A stretch of 37,677 nt of DNA, from positions 1-37,677 of the forward strand of contig JASAOO010003296.1 in NCBI GenBank assembly GCA_030849075.1, read 5' to 3'. The notes beneath the pieces were generated by a model. It had not been told where the DNA came from, did no database searches, and was given only the letters and a program-made list of their open reading frames with translations. Positions 9,819 through 19,359 of this stretch are shown here, piece by piece. Each line of letters begins with the position of its first letter. Position 1 is the stretch's first letter. The translations under genes and the position numbers were made by a program. The DNA comes from Zelonia costaricensis. Taxonomy: Eukaryota; Euglenozoa; Kinetoplastea; Trypanosomatida; Trypanosomatidae.

Positions 9819-9840
9819 CTTGGAGGGGGGGGGGTGGTGG
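9819..9840 (-). promoter_or_regulatory. Candidate trans-splice acceptor for the 8038-9687 gene
   Basis: On the coding strand, a C-rich tract (CCACCACCCCCCCCCCCCTCC, 9840 downward) is followed at once by AAG with the AG at 9820-9819. That would give a leader of about 130 bases before the ATG at 9687. The assignment is by pattern only. Confidence 0.4.
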
Positions 9841-10645
9841 TAGTTGTAAGTGCTGTTACTGCTGCGGTGCAAGCGCGTCAGCGCATGCTGGCTGGTGCTG
9901 TGATGGGAGGCCTTGTCGCACGCTTGGGCCGCGCAAACATCGAAGGCGAGGTGCAACAGGAGAAGAAGAAACGGGTTGGGGAGCGACAAGGGAGTGGCGG
10001 TGGGAGAGCGGTGATGGAGGCGAGGGATGCGAGAGAGGCGGGCAGAGGGGAGGGCTGGCGTGATGACGCAGACCCCCCCCCTCTCTCTCTATTGATGTGC
10101 AGTGTAGGCAAGCTTAACTGTGCGCCTTGCTTGGCGCCGTGTGGCAACAACCCAGGGCGGGGCGGAGGGGGGGGTGCCAGCGTCTCGTGAGGTTGTGCAA
10201 GAGGCACATCGCGATAGAGGCAGCACCCATGTCGGCCCACCCACGGGCGAGCTTTGCGAGGAAGGGGTGGGGGTGGGTGGGAGGTGCGTCGCACACGTTG
10301 GTGTTCGTCCGGGACGGCGAAGAGGAGCCGGGAAGAACGTTGCAGTCGAAGTTGTACATCGAAATCAACGAGGCAGCTGCGCAACGCACCGCCACGCCGG
10401 CCGAGGGCGATGGAGTGAGGTGGCTTTCAGGTAGCGTGCAAGCGGCTCGTGGAGGAGAAGAAGAAAACAGAGCACACAGGCAATAAGCGAGGGGCATCGC
10501 GCGCGCGATCAGGGCGCGTTGTGTTGCTATACATGAAACACCGAGAACAGATGAACAAGAAAGAAAAGAAAGCTTGCCGTGACCACAACAAGCGAGGGGC
10601 CGGAGGCGTGAACGCGTCCGCTCCATCGCCGCGGCTGGAAGTGCA

Positions 10646-13600
10646 TCAGGCGGTGGAGCGCTTGCGTGGGCTGCCGCCGTGGCTGCTGCCCCCTGGCGCC
10701 GTCACCGACGCAGTGACCGGTCCTGCTTGCAGAACGCTCGCCCCCGCGGCGGTGCTGCCGTGCGTGCTGTTGTTGGTCGTGTTCGCCGTGGGCGCAGTGC
10801 CGCTGTTCACTGTGCCGTTGAGGTGCGCGCGCGACAAGAGCGGGGCGAGACCGGAGACCATGTGCGTCAGCGGCCGCAGCACGGAGCGGCGCAGGAAGGA
10901 CAGAAGACGCTCCTCGTAGGGGACGAACACGTTGGGCTGCTTGAAGCCGCACAACACACACAGCAGGTCGCAGAAGCCCTCAAACGTGAGCACGTGCACC
11001 CGCTTGCGCTGCGTCGCCGCAAGCGACGCCCCTGTGTCGGTCGAGACGCCCGGATCAACAATGCGGACGGCGCGGTAGCCGGGGCGGCGGGACGACGCGG
11101 AGGACACGCTGCCGAGCATGCTATTCGTGTGCGCCAGCCGGTCCAGCTCCTTGCGGTTGCCCATGGCGCCCTCCTCGCTCGCCTGCCGCAGCACCGCGCA
11201 GCTCGCGAAGAGCTCGTAGATGAGGTACTGCGACAGCTCTGTGCTCGTCAGCATGGCGTCGCGCAGCAGTCGCAGCACATCCTCCCGCACCATGCCGGGC
11301 TCCCCGAAGACCTCCTTGCTGTACGCCTGGTACACAAGGAGCAGCGCCGGGGCACAGTTCTGGAGCACCACCTGCGTGCGCACTCCGCGCGTCAGGTGGT
11401 GGAGGATGAAGCGCGGGTCGGAGGCCTGCAGGTGCGCCGCGGAGCTGGGCAGCACCACGTGCTGCATCATGTAATTGAAGGCTTGGGCGAGGGAGCTGTA
11501 GGCCGGACTCGGGAAGAGGCCCAGGCTCGCCGTGCGAGCTCCCGCGCCTGCATTTGTTGCCCCGTCGAAGTCGGGCACCGTGGTGGACGCCGGCCAACCC
11601 AGCGGACCATCCTCAGCGCCGCCGCCGCCGCCGGTCCCGCTCGCCGCGTCCTCCTGCAGCGCCGCCGTCACGGGGGAGCCGCTGCCCTCCGCGGCGGAGT
11701 TGCCCAGCGGCACGTCGGCGAGACTGTGGCTGTGGGTTGCCGCGGCGCTGACCGCCGCACCCGCTGCGCCGGGGTACAGCTCGTTGGCGAGCAGGACGAG
11801 GGCAAACACGAAGGACGCGTAGGTCATGTCCATCTGAATCTCCGGCTGCGCCGGGCTCTGCAGCGACACCTGCCGCGAACGCCGCCGCACCTCGACCCCG
11901 CTCACGGTGCTGCTCGCGCCCCCGAGCAGGCCGCCTGCGCCACTCACGTCGTTGCTCACCGTCGCGGACCCCGCCGCGCCGTCCGCGGCGACGCGCGTCG
12001 GCTGCAGCACGGCAGGGTCGACCTCGCCGCGCGCGAGCGAGACGGCCATCACGGCACGCTGGAAGAGCTTCGTCAGCAGCTCGAGATCGACTGACTCGCG
12101 GCGCACGCGCTGCATGCTGTTCCACGGCGCCTGCATCGTCGCGTGGGACTGCACCGACTCACGCCGCTTCGCCATCGCGCTTTCCTGCAGCGTGAAGCCG
12201 TCGCGGTCGGGGCTCGCCATGTTGATGAGGCCGAGGTCGCTGCACAGCATGCGCCAGGCACCGAGGTCGAGCACGGGCAGCGCCAGCTGTGCAGACAGGG
12301 TCGCGCGCTGGACGAAGAGGGACAGCAGGTCCTCCTGCCAGACCTCCTTGATCGCCTCCGTGAGCGCTGCCACCTCCGCGGCGGCGTCAGGCAGCGGCGT
12401 CGCGTGTGTCGGGAGCGCCGCTGTTGTTGCCGCTGCCCCTGCGTCGGATGCTGCGCTGCCGTAGGCCGCATCCGACGTGAGCGACACCGCAAAGGTGTCA
12501 TGCGCCGTGCGGGCCGTCTCGATAGCGCCCTGGTACGCGTCCAGCCGCCGCGCGACACACTCACGGATGATGGGGTGGTCGATGCTTAGCTCCTCCCGGC
12601 CGTCCTGCCGCAGCCCGACCAGCAGCGCCGGGGCCGACGCACTGGGGCCGGTGAAGACGCCGCGGCTAAGCCCGCCGTAGGTGCGCACCGGCACGAGGCA
12701 GGTGAGGGTGACGTGCCAGCGGTGCAGCTCCAGCGAGCGCCGCAGCGCCATGGCCAGGCTGCTCAGCATCGCCGCCAGCTCCGGGCTTTCGAAGGCGTCG
12801 CTGGGCCAGAAGCCGCCGCGCAGCAGGAAGGGGTGCGCCTGCGTCCCAAACACGGGCAGGCACCGCTCGCGGAAGAGCTGCCAGGGCGTCTTATCCTCGC
12901 TGGGCAGCTGCTGCAGCATGTCCGCCTCGATGGAGTAGCCGGACGGCGGCAGGCGGCTTGGCTCCACTGGGATTGCAGGCGCCAACGGAGTGAGCTCGCG
13001 ACCCGCGCCACGCAGGGCTGCCGGGGCGGTCGAGGACGTGAGGCCCAAGGCGCTGTTCGCCTCCGCCTGCGTCACCTGGCCGCCGCTCCAGAGCTGCAGC
13101 AGCGCGTTGCGCTCCCGCCGCGCGCTCGTGCGGCACTTGTGGTGGAAGGGGTGGGCAAAGCGAACGTAGAGCAGGGCTATGAGCGTGATGACGGCCGAAG
13201 CCTCGCCGCGCACGAGGGCGTACGGGTCCACGACGCTGTGGAGCGGGAGAGGGGCGGACAGAGTCGGTGGCGGGGCCGCCGCGGCGCGGAGAGAGCGGCG
13301 CGGGTCGACCTGTGCCCCGCCGCCCCCAACGCCGGCGCCGCCTTGCCCGTCCGCTGCGCCCCCGCTGCTCGACGCCCGGCCATCGTTGCTGTCGGTGCCG
13401 ATCGTGGCGTTCATGCCCCACGCATCCTCCTGCTGCTGCTGCTGCGACGCGATGTCTTGCCCAGCCATGAGCTCCGTCGCGAAGGCCAGCAGGTGCGTCA
13501 TGCGCTCCGGCGGAGGCAGGGCGAGCAGATCACCGAAGCAGTCGCCGTAGACCGGGAAGGGCGGGTTGAGCTGCACGCCGTGTCGCTCCAGCAGCTGCCG

Positions 13601-16600
13601 GCGCCGGTCAATGCCGTCGAGACGGGCCCCGGCCGGGTCGCCGAACATTGCGTCGCCCCCCACCTCGGGCAGCACTTCCGCCGCCGACGTCGTCGTCCGG
13701 TAGCGGGGCAGGGCAAGGTAGTAGAGCAGCCGGCTGATGAGCACCCCGCTGCGGGCCTCCTCGGTGAAGCTGTGAAAGCGGTCCGAGAGCGGGCCCTCGC
13801 GCAGGTCGTCAAGGTTCTCCAAGTCGTCGAGGCAGCTGTTGGCCCAGTCAGAGAGAATCACAAGCGCGTCGGGCAGCTGCCGCGCGGACTGCAGCACGAT
13901 CGGGGCGATGCGGCTGAACAGGCGCTCCTCCTCCGTCTCCACTTCCGCGGCGGCATTCGCGCGCCCGCGACGCCCCATGATGTGCGGCGTCGCGACGAGG
14001 TTGGCCGGGCGGTCGGTGCTGCTGCCCCCCGCGAGACCGGGGAAGCCGTTCAGCGACGACGCCGCCGTCACGGTCATGTCAGGCCCATCACCGCCCGCAG
14101 CACCGGCGACCTTCGACTTCTGCCGCCGTCCTGTCGCTCCCGCCGCGGCGACCTTGGCGCCCCTGTCCTCGTCGTCCTCATCGTCCTCGTCGCCGCTGCT
14201 GCCACCGGTGCCGTAGCGGTCCGCTCGGATGCGGACGTCATCCGCCAGCTCCGCCGCCGCGGTCGACACCTCGCACACGTCCCCCACCACGCGCAGCAGC
14301 GTGTTCTGCCACGGCCGGTGGCGGTGGGCGCGCAGGCGGGAGCGGTAGTGCCGCAGCCGGCGGTTCTTCTCGTTGATGAGGATGCGCTGCTGCTGGGCGA
14401 CGTTGAGGGCCTCGAGCTTGTCGCGCAGCAGCTGCAGCGTGCCCTCCTCCAACTCCCGGTTGCGCTGCCGCAGTCCGTTGTTCGCGGCTTCCACCTTGCG
14501 CAGGCGGCGCGAGTGCACGGCGAGCTCGGCGCGCAGGTACGCGTTGACCTGATCCATCTCCCGCAGCTTGCCAAGCATCGTGTGGAAGAGAGAAGAGTTG
14601 AGTGCCCCGCCACCGGCGCCGCCGCCCTTGCCTCCTGAAGCTGCTGTGGCTGCGACGGTGGTGATGCCAGACAGTGTCACCCCGCCGGCTGCACTCGCCA
14701 TGTTCAACATTGGAGGGCGCCGGGCAGAGGAGGCGGCGACGTTGTCCAGCCGCGAGGGGGCCTTGACCCCTGCCGCCGTGAGGGGGGATGCGGCGTCGCG
14801 CCCGACGATGGACCGCATTTGTTCGCGGGCTATGTCGTTGGTGCGCGCCTCGAGGAACATCAGCTGCTGCTGGCCCCCGTCCAAGTCGGAGCTGTCCGCG
14901 TCGCTGCCGCCGCCACGGCCCGGACCACCGGCAGCGCCGCCACTGCCGCCAGCGCCGCCGCCACTCCCGCGGGCACCCTCGACCTCGTCGTCGCTGCTCG
15001 CGTCTCGTACGATGAAGTGCTCCACCGCGCCGTCGACTGTGGTGCGCGGCCGCTCGCCGGGCTGCAGCGGCTGCGCCGGCTCCATCTCGCTGTCCCCCGA
15101 GGCAAGCGTGGGGAGGCCGATGGAGAGCGGACTCGCGCTGCCGCGCGCCTCCCCCGGCGGCCCCCGCGGCGCCTCACTTGCGCTGCTGCGTGCCCGCTGC
15201 CGGATGAAGGAAAGATGCACGCGGCTGTGCCCCACCCCCTTCCGCCGCGACGCGTTCTGCGCCTCGTAGCGCTGCCGCACGAAGGAGGCCTGCGGGGAGG
15301 AGGCGGGGGTAGTGCCGCCGCTCGGCGACGCGGCCCAGCCCACGTGGCTGTCCGCCTGACTCACCTGCAGCGCAGACGCGAAGCCTCCGTCGGGGTTCAC
15401 GAGGATGCCCGGTGAGCCGGTCTTCGCTTGATCCAGAGAGCTGCTCACCTCCGCTGTCACCTCAGCCGCCGCCGCCGTGGTCGGCCCCGTCGACCCGCCC
15501 ATGAAGAGGGCGGCGGCCATCGTCGCTGCCGTGCCCGCGAACGTCTCCGCATCTCGCAGCGCCGAGTCCCGCGACTCGGTCAGGAAGCCGACGTACGCCG
15601 CCTCCATGCGGGACTCCCGCACCACCTGCTGCCCACGCTGCGCCTCGCGGCGCCACGCGCTGAAGGCACGCTGCAGGTGCACACGCCCGCGCAGCCGAAC
15701 CATGACGTTCTCCATCGCCGCCTCCTGGGCAAGCCGCTGGCGCTGCAGCAGCACACGCCGCAGCCACGCCCGCATCGTCCATGACTTGACCACCTCCTGC
15801 AGGTAGCGGGCGTCAGCCTGCGCTTGCACGGCGGCCTCGGCGAGGCTGCGCTGCTGCTGTGTGCGCAGAGACAGCGTGGCGAGATGCGTGACATGCTCCC
15901 CGAGCGTGCCAAGCTGCGGCCGCACCGCTGACCAGCCCGTGAAGTCGGTGAAGACGTGCGGCAGGATGAACCGCCGCAGCAGCTGCACGGCAAAGTCCAT
16001 ACCGGGCGTCGTCGCCTCCGCCTGCTCGAGCATCGTCGTCAGCAGCGTGACGCTGATGGCCGCCTCGAGCCGCAGCACCGGCGACGGCACGGGCCGGTCC
16101 GGTGGGAGCGTCACCACCGACAGCCCGGTGCCAGCTGCGAGGTCGCTCGGCTGCTGGGCCTTGACCTCCTTCACCAGCTCTCGCTCCGCCTCGAGGGCAG
16201 CGTCCACGAGGGCCGCGCGCTGCGAGCGCGAGAGTGCCTGCTGCGCCACCTCGTCCTCGTCCCCGCCGTCTGCGGCGTTGGTGCCGGTGTGGCCCAGAGC
16301 CCGGGTCGCGGAGACACCGAAGCTGCGTGCGGCCAGCTTCGTGGCGTCCACCTCGGCCGCCGCGTCGCCGCCGCTCTGCGCCTCCAGGAAGGCAACGCTG
16401 GCCTGATGTAGCGTCACCTGCAGCGCCTGCATGAGGGCCGCCATCTTCGACGCCGGCACGGGCGACCCACTCGCCGCGGTGCGGCGCACACCGTTGTGCT
16501 GGGCCTGCAGTGTCTGCGCCTGGCGCTCCTGCAGCCAATGCCGCTCCTCCGCCGTGAGCAGCGCCCGCACCGCGTGCTCCAGCGCGGGGGCGAGGCGCTC

Positions 16601-17386
16601 GTTCAACTCCGCAACGTGCCAATTGTGCAGCCGCACCGACTGCCGGTCACGCCACCAGTGGTGCAGCGGGTTGTTGAGGGGGCTGCGCACCGGCTCCATG
16701 GGCACCCGCGTCGCCGTGAGCGCCGGCGTCGTGCGCGTCCACAGGGCAAGCTGCCGCGCTTCGCTGATGCTCAGGTCGGGGGCGACGATGGGCTCAGAGA
16801 ATGGCGCGGGCTGCCCGAAGCGGGCGACGTGGTCGTCGTACTCGGCTGCACCCCCCGCCGCCAGCGCCGCGGTGTTCGACGCCAGCGACGAGACCGGCGT
16901 TGCGGTGGCCTGCCGCGTCCCCTCCTGTGGCGTTGCGGCAGGGCTCGCCTTCTGGTACGCGGCCAAATCGTCTTGCGTGTCTTCGGCAACGGGGAGGAGG
17001 GCCGCGTAGACGCGTGGCGCTGCCGCCGGCAGCACGCGAATGGCATCGATGCTGTCACGCGATGTCGCCTGCGCGGCGGGGCGTGTCTGCGACGCGGCCG
17101 GCGTACCCGCCTTCGCATTGGCTCGCTGACTGGCAGCCGGGCTCCGACTTGTGCGGGCGCCAGGGGAGGGGTGCAGGTGCGGCAGGCTGGAGAGGGACCC
17201 CACGGAGGTCGAGGTCGGAGGGGCGTGCGCCGCCACACTCGCGGCCGCTGGGGTGGTGTTGGCGTACGAAAGTGGGCGCAGGCGGAACGCGTTCACGTCG
17301 TCGTGCGTGAAGGTAGGCGGCGCTGCGGGTGCAGCAGGGCCGCGGTGGCGGTGCTGAGACGGCGCGCGGGCATTGCAGGCGGGCAT
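10646..17386 (-). CDS. Giant multidomain, probably cytoskeletal protein (2246 aa)
   Basis: Family not recognised with certainty. Seen in order: a disordered Ala/Pro/Ser-rich N-terminus with FTHDDVNAFRLRPLSY; a helical block at about 206-299 (NPLHHWWRDRQSVRLHNWHV); an Arg/Trp-rich helical segment at about 536-600 (LQRAFSAWRREAQRGQQ) resembling the LxxxFxxW repeats of Sfi1-type proteins; a Gly/Ser-acidic linker near 800-830; a coiled coil at about 928-1026; a region at about 1150-1420 (ILSDWANSC, FTEEARSGVLISRLLYYL, ITLIALLYVRFAHPF) resembling a calponin-homology fold split by low-complexity inserts; and C-terminal helices at about 1996-2196 (LTFEGFCDLLCVLCGF), perhaps EF-hand-like but without a clear calcium loop. 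CH, Sfi1-like and coiled-coil elements together suggest a microtubule, basal body or flagellar role (inference). The frame is uninterrupted from a true ATG to TGA. Confidence 0.8.
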   Translation of the reverse strand: MPACNARAPSQHRHRGPAAPAAPPTFTHDDVNAFRLRPLSYANTTPAAASVAAHAPPTSTSVGSLSSLPHLHPSPGARTSRSPAASQRANAKAGTPAASQTRPAAQATSRDSIDAIRVLPAAAPRVYAALLPVAEDTQDDLAAYQKASPAATPQEGTRQATATPVSSLASNTAALAAGGAAEYDDHVARFGQPAPFSEPIVAPDLSISEARQLALWTRTTPALTATRVPMEPVRSPLNNPLHHWWRDRQSVRLHNWHVAELNERLAPALEHAVRALLTAEERHWLQERQAQTLQAQHNGVRRTAASGSPVPASKMAALMQALQVTLHQASVAFLEAQSGGDAAAEVDATKLAARSFGVSATRALGHTGTNAADGGDEDEVAQQALSRSQRAALVDAALEAERELVKEVKAQQPSDLAAGTGLSVVTLPPDRPVPSPVLRLEAAISVTLLTTMLEQAEATTPGMDFAVQLLRRFILPHVFTDFTGWSAVRPQLGTLGEHVTHLATLSLRTQQQRSLAEAAVQAQADARYLQEVVKSWTMRAWLRRVLLQRQRLAQEAAMENVMVRLRGRVHLQRAFSAWRREAQRGQQVVRESRMEAAYVGFLTESRDSALRDAETFAGTAATMAAALFMGGSTGPTTAAAAEVTAEVSSSLDQAKTGSPGILVNPDGGFASALQVSQADSHVGWAASPSGGTTPASSPQASFVRQRYEAQNASRRKGVGHSRVHLSFIRQRARSSASEAPRGPPGEARGSASPLSIGLPTLASGDSEMEPAQPLQPGERPRTTVDGAVEHFIVRDASSDDEVEGARGSGGGAGGSGGAAGGPGRGGGSDADSSDLDGGQQQLMFLEARTNDIAREQMRSIVGRDAASPLTAAGVKAPSRLDNVAASSARRPPMLNMASAAGGVTLSGITTVAATAASGGKGGGAGGGALNSSLFHTMLGKLREMDQVNAYLRAELAVHSRRLRKVEAANNGLRQRNRELEEGTLQLLRDKLEALNVAQQQRILINEKNRRLRHYRSRLRAHRHRPWQNTLLRVVGDVCEVSTAAAELADDVRIRADRYGTGGSSGDEDDEDDEDRGAKVAAAGATGRRQKSKVAGAAGGDGPDMTVTAASSLNGFPGLAGGSSTDRPANLVATPHIMGRRGRANAAAEVETEEERLFSRIAPIVLQSARQLPDALVILSDWANSCLDDLENLDDLREGPLSDRFHSFTEEARSGVLISRLLYYLALPRYRTTTSAAEVLPEVGGDAMFGDPAGARLDGIDRRRQLLERHGVQLNPPFPVYGDCFGDLLALPPPERMTHLLAFATELMAGQDIASQQQQQEDAWGMNATIGTDSNDGRASSSGGAADGQGGAGVGGGGAQVDPRRSLRAAAAPPPTLSAPLPLHSVVDPYALVRGEASAVITLIALLYVRFAHPFHHKCRTSARRERNALLQLWSGGQVTQAEANSALGLTSSTAPAALRGAGRELTPLAPAIPVEPSRLPPSGYSIEADMLQQLPSEDKTPWQLFRERCLPVFGTQAHPFLLRGGFWPSDAFESPELAAMLSSLAMALRRSLELHRWHVTLTCLVPVRTYGGLSRGVFTGPSASAPALLVGLRQDGREELSIDHPIIRECVARRLDAYQGAIETARTAHDTFAVSLTSDAAYGSAASDAGAAATTAALPTHATPLPDAAAEVAALTEAIKEVWQEDLLSLFVQRATLSAQLALPVLDLGAWRMLCSDLGLINMASPDRDGFTLQESAMAKRRESVQSHATMQAPWNSMQRVRRESVDLELLTKLFQRAVMAVSLARGEVDPAVLQPTRVAADGAAGSATVSNDVSGAGGLLGGASSTVSGVEVRRRSRQVSLQSPAQPEIQMDMTYASFVFALVLLANELYPGAAGAAVSAAATHSHSLADVPLGNSAAEGSGSPVTAALQEDAASGTGGGGGAEDGPLGWPASTTVPDFDGATNAGAGARTASLGLFPSPAYSSLAQAFNYMMQHVVLPSSAAHLQASDPRFILHHLTRGVRTQVVLQNCAPALLLVYQAYSKEVFGEPGMVREDVLRLLRDAMLTSTELSQYLIYELFASCAVLRQASEEGAMGNRKELDRLAHTNSMLGSVSSASSRRPGYRAVRIVDPGVSTDTGASLAATQRKRVHVLTFEGFCDLLCVLCGFKQPNVFVPYEERLLSFLRRSVLRPLTHMVSGLAPLLSRAHLNGTVNSGTAPTANTTNNSTHGSTAAGASVLQAGPVTASVTAPGGSSHGGSPRKRSTA

Positions 17387-18086
17387 GCTGTCGAGCTATG
17401 CGCGTGAATGCGGTGTGCGTGTTTCTCTTCGCCGCACAGGGGTTAGCAAATGCGCGGATATCAACGCTGTGCGTGTGTGTGTGTGTGCGTGTGTGTATGC
17501 TGGTCTTTGCGACACCAGCACCTCCGGCGAGTCCCGTGTAGTCGTCTACAAGAAGCTTGAGGGCCCGGGGTACTGTCGTGGAGGCGATGGGGGCGGGGAG
17601 GGGGGTGTGGGAAGCCGCCGTGACCAGACTTAAAACACTGCGGCAACGTGCAAGAGACGGCAGGAATGGGGGGCGAAGGACATGAAGAGGTGCAGTGCAC
17701 AGGGGGTATAGCGCCGTCTGCAATGCGACGTGACGCAGCAGCTGGCGAGCGCACGGGCATGCCACGCCGCTCTGCCCTTCGGAGGCAGAAGGGGGGAGGG
17801 GGAGGGGTCGTGGTGTTGCGGAGGCCGCCAGCACCGCCGTGGCTGGTTGATCTCGAGGAGAGCGACAGGAGGGATGCTGAGGGACTCGGAGCACGGACCA
17901 CTTGAGCAGCCCACAAGAGGAGTGCTGAGAAACTCAGCGAGACGGCGACGTGCAAGGCAGGCGAACCCACTCACCCCCCCCCACACACTGAGTCGCACAC
18001 GGGGGATGAGGCAGACAGAAACGGAGATGCGATTTGGGGGGAGGGAGGGGACGGGCAGCGCCGCGTCTCCGCCCCCCCCCCCTGCA
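17387..18086. other. Intergenic spacer (700 bp)
   Basis: No gene seen. It contains a GT-rich run at about 17470-17496 and coding-strand pyrimidine tracts at about 17577-17614 and 17790-17812, either of which could direct splicing of the 2246-residue protein mRNA. An 11-base C run lies at 18072-18082, giving an mRNA G run a few bases after the Sec20-like stop codon. Confidence 0.65.
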
Positions 18087-18917
18087 TCACCTCACGACGT
18101 CATCGACTCGGACGTACACCGTCACCGGGAAAAAGCGGAACACGCGCTGCGCCACGACGTACAGCACGACCAGCACAAACAGCGCAGCCGACACGCGCAG
18201 GAGCAGGTCGTCGCGTGACTGCACGGTGAGAAGCCGCCGCACCATGCGCTGCGCGGTCTCCATGGTGGTGTGCACGTCCTGCAGCGACTGATGCAGTGCG
18301 GCGAGGGACTCGCTGGAGCCGGCAATGCCCTGCACCGCCGCGTCCATCTTCTTCAGCTCGACGGACAGCATCGACCGGGTGTGCAGGAGGGAGCGCAGTG
18401 CGGCGGCGGTGCTGGCCGCGGATCGGCTCGAGCCCGATGAGAGGCCGTCAGCCGCCGCCGCGCCGCCCGTGACGACGTCCGCGTCCTCGACGGCGGCCAC
18501 GGCGCGGGGCAGTACGCGGCGGAGGTCAAGACGCAGCTTCTCAGCGCGCATGTACAGCTGCAGCTCCTCCTGTGTCGGTGCGGTCGACTGCACAGCCGGC
18601 GACGCAGGGCGCGATGGGTAGGGCTGTTGCTGCTGCTGCTGATGCGGCGGTGGCGCCGGGTGAGCGGGATGACGCCCTCGCTCCCGCTCCCGCTGCTCGC
18701 GCACCGTCTCCAGCGCGCGCAGGAGTTGTTGCGCGTTGGCGGCGGCGAGGGCGAGGGCGCCGTGACGGCGCTGCGTGCGCTCTGCAGTGAAGGCGTGATG
18801 CGCGGCTGCCACATCCTCCAGGGCGTCCTCGGCGCAACGGGTCAGCGCACTCAGCACCTCTGTTGTGCGCCGGGATGCCGCTGCTGGAGACGGCGAGCGT
18901 GGCGGTGGCGCTGACAT
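18087..18917 (-). CDS. SEC20: Sec20/BNIP1-type Qb-like SNARE (276 aa)
   Basis: Sec20 is the ER SNARE that, with the Dsl1/NRZ tether and partners such as Use1 and syntaxin-18/Ufe1, receives Golgi-derived COPI vesicles. Seen here: a helical N-terminal half, a poly-Gln tract (HQQQQQQ) in a Pro-rich linker, then SSESLAALHQSLQDVHTTM and METAQRMVRRLL, which have the spacing and character of the Sec20 SNARE helix, then a single C-terminal membrane span at about 242-256 (VSAALFVLVVLYVVA). A lumenal tail of about 20 residues follows. The pattern of polar helix, RDD, membrane span and RVF matches the end of the Sec20/BNIP1 family. No HDEL-like retrieval signal is present, unlike yeast Sec20. The frame extends six codons upstream only through a TTG, so the ATG at 18917 (MSAPPPRS) is used. 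A different tail-anchored SNARE is the main alternative. Confidence 0.75.
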   Translation of the reverse strand: MSAPPPRSPSPAAASRRTTEVLSALTRCAEDALEDVAAAHHAFTAERTQRRHGALALAAANAQQLLRALETVREQRERERGRHPAHPAPPPHQQQQQQPYPSRPASPAVQSTAPTQEELQLYMRAEKLRLDLRRVLPRAVAAVEDADVVTGGAAAADGLSSGSSRSAASTAAALRSLLHTRSMLSVELKKMDAAVQGIAGSSESLAALHQSLQDVHTTMETAQRMVRRLLTVQSRDDLLLRVSAALFVLVVLYVVAQRVFRFFPVTVYVRVDDVVR

Positions 18918-19359
18918 GGCGCGTGTCTCGCGCAAGGGATGAGCAAGGGCACGTCACTGTGCCGATCTGTGGTGCGTGAAGGTGTGAGACACGCACACAC
19001 GCACACAAGCAGATCAGGGTGACGCCACTGAAGGGAGGCCGAGGCACAAGTGGTGGAGGGTAGAGGTGGCTGAACGAGTGCGGAGAGCGGCTCACGAGAG
19101 GTGGAGGGGAGGGGAGGGAGAGCTGGCGGTGGCTTCCCTCCGTGCGGTCCGCAACGCTGTGTGGCAGACTTGCCAGCTGCGATGGGGAGAACCTAGTGGC
19201 TCCATTGCACCGGCAGCAGCACGAGTGTCAAAGCGTATTCCACACGTGTGTGCGCCAGCCGCCTCGACGTTTTTTTTTCTTTTCCGTGTTGCGTGGCCTC
19301 TTTCAGCGTGTGTACTTTGTCCTGCGCCGCAGCGTGGCCGCCGAGGCCGCCACTGCAGC
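18918..19359. other. Intergenic spacer (442 bp)
   Basis: No gene seen. A run of eight T then CTTTTCC lies on the plus strand near 19269-19285, in the inferred 3' UTR of the 19360-20766 gene. AG dinucleotides at about 18967 and 18957 could serve as acceptors for the Sec20-like mRNA, but the tract before them is weak. Confidence 0.6.

Larger units (their letters stand above)
9688..10645. other. Intergenic spacer (958 bp)
   Basis: No gene seen. It contains a GT microsatellite at 9748-9772, a coding-strand pyrimidine tract at 9822-9840, a C-rich then CT-rich run at 10073-10090 and purine-rich blocks on the plus strand. It should contain the 3' UTR of the 10646-17386 gene and the leader of the 8038-9687 gene. 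Confidence 0.7.

Noticed and set aside
12713..14638. Plus-strand open frame of 641 codons
   Set aside because: It lies wholly antisense to the 2246-residue gene. Its translation is Arg/Ala/Gln-rich without domain character, as expected opposite a GC-rich coding strand.
18918..18935. TTG-initiated six-codon extension of the Sec20-like protein
   Set aside because: The first ATG is at 18917. The same reasoning excludes the TTG start at 20781 for the neighbouring gene.
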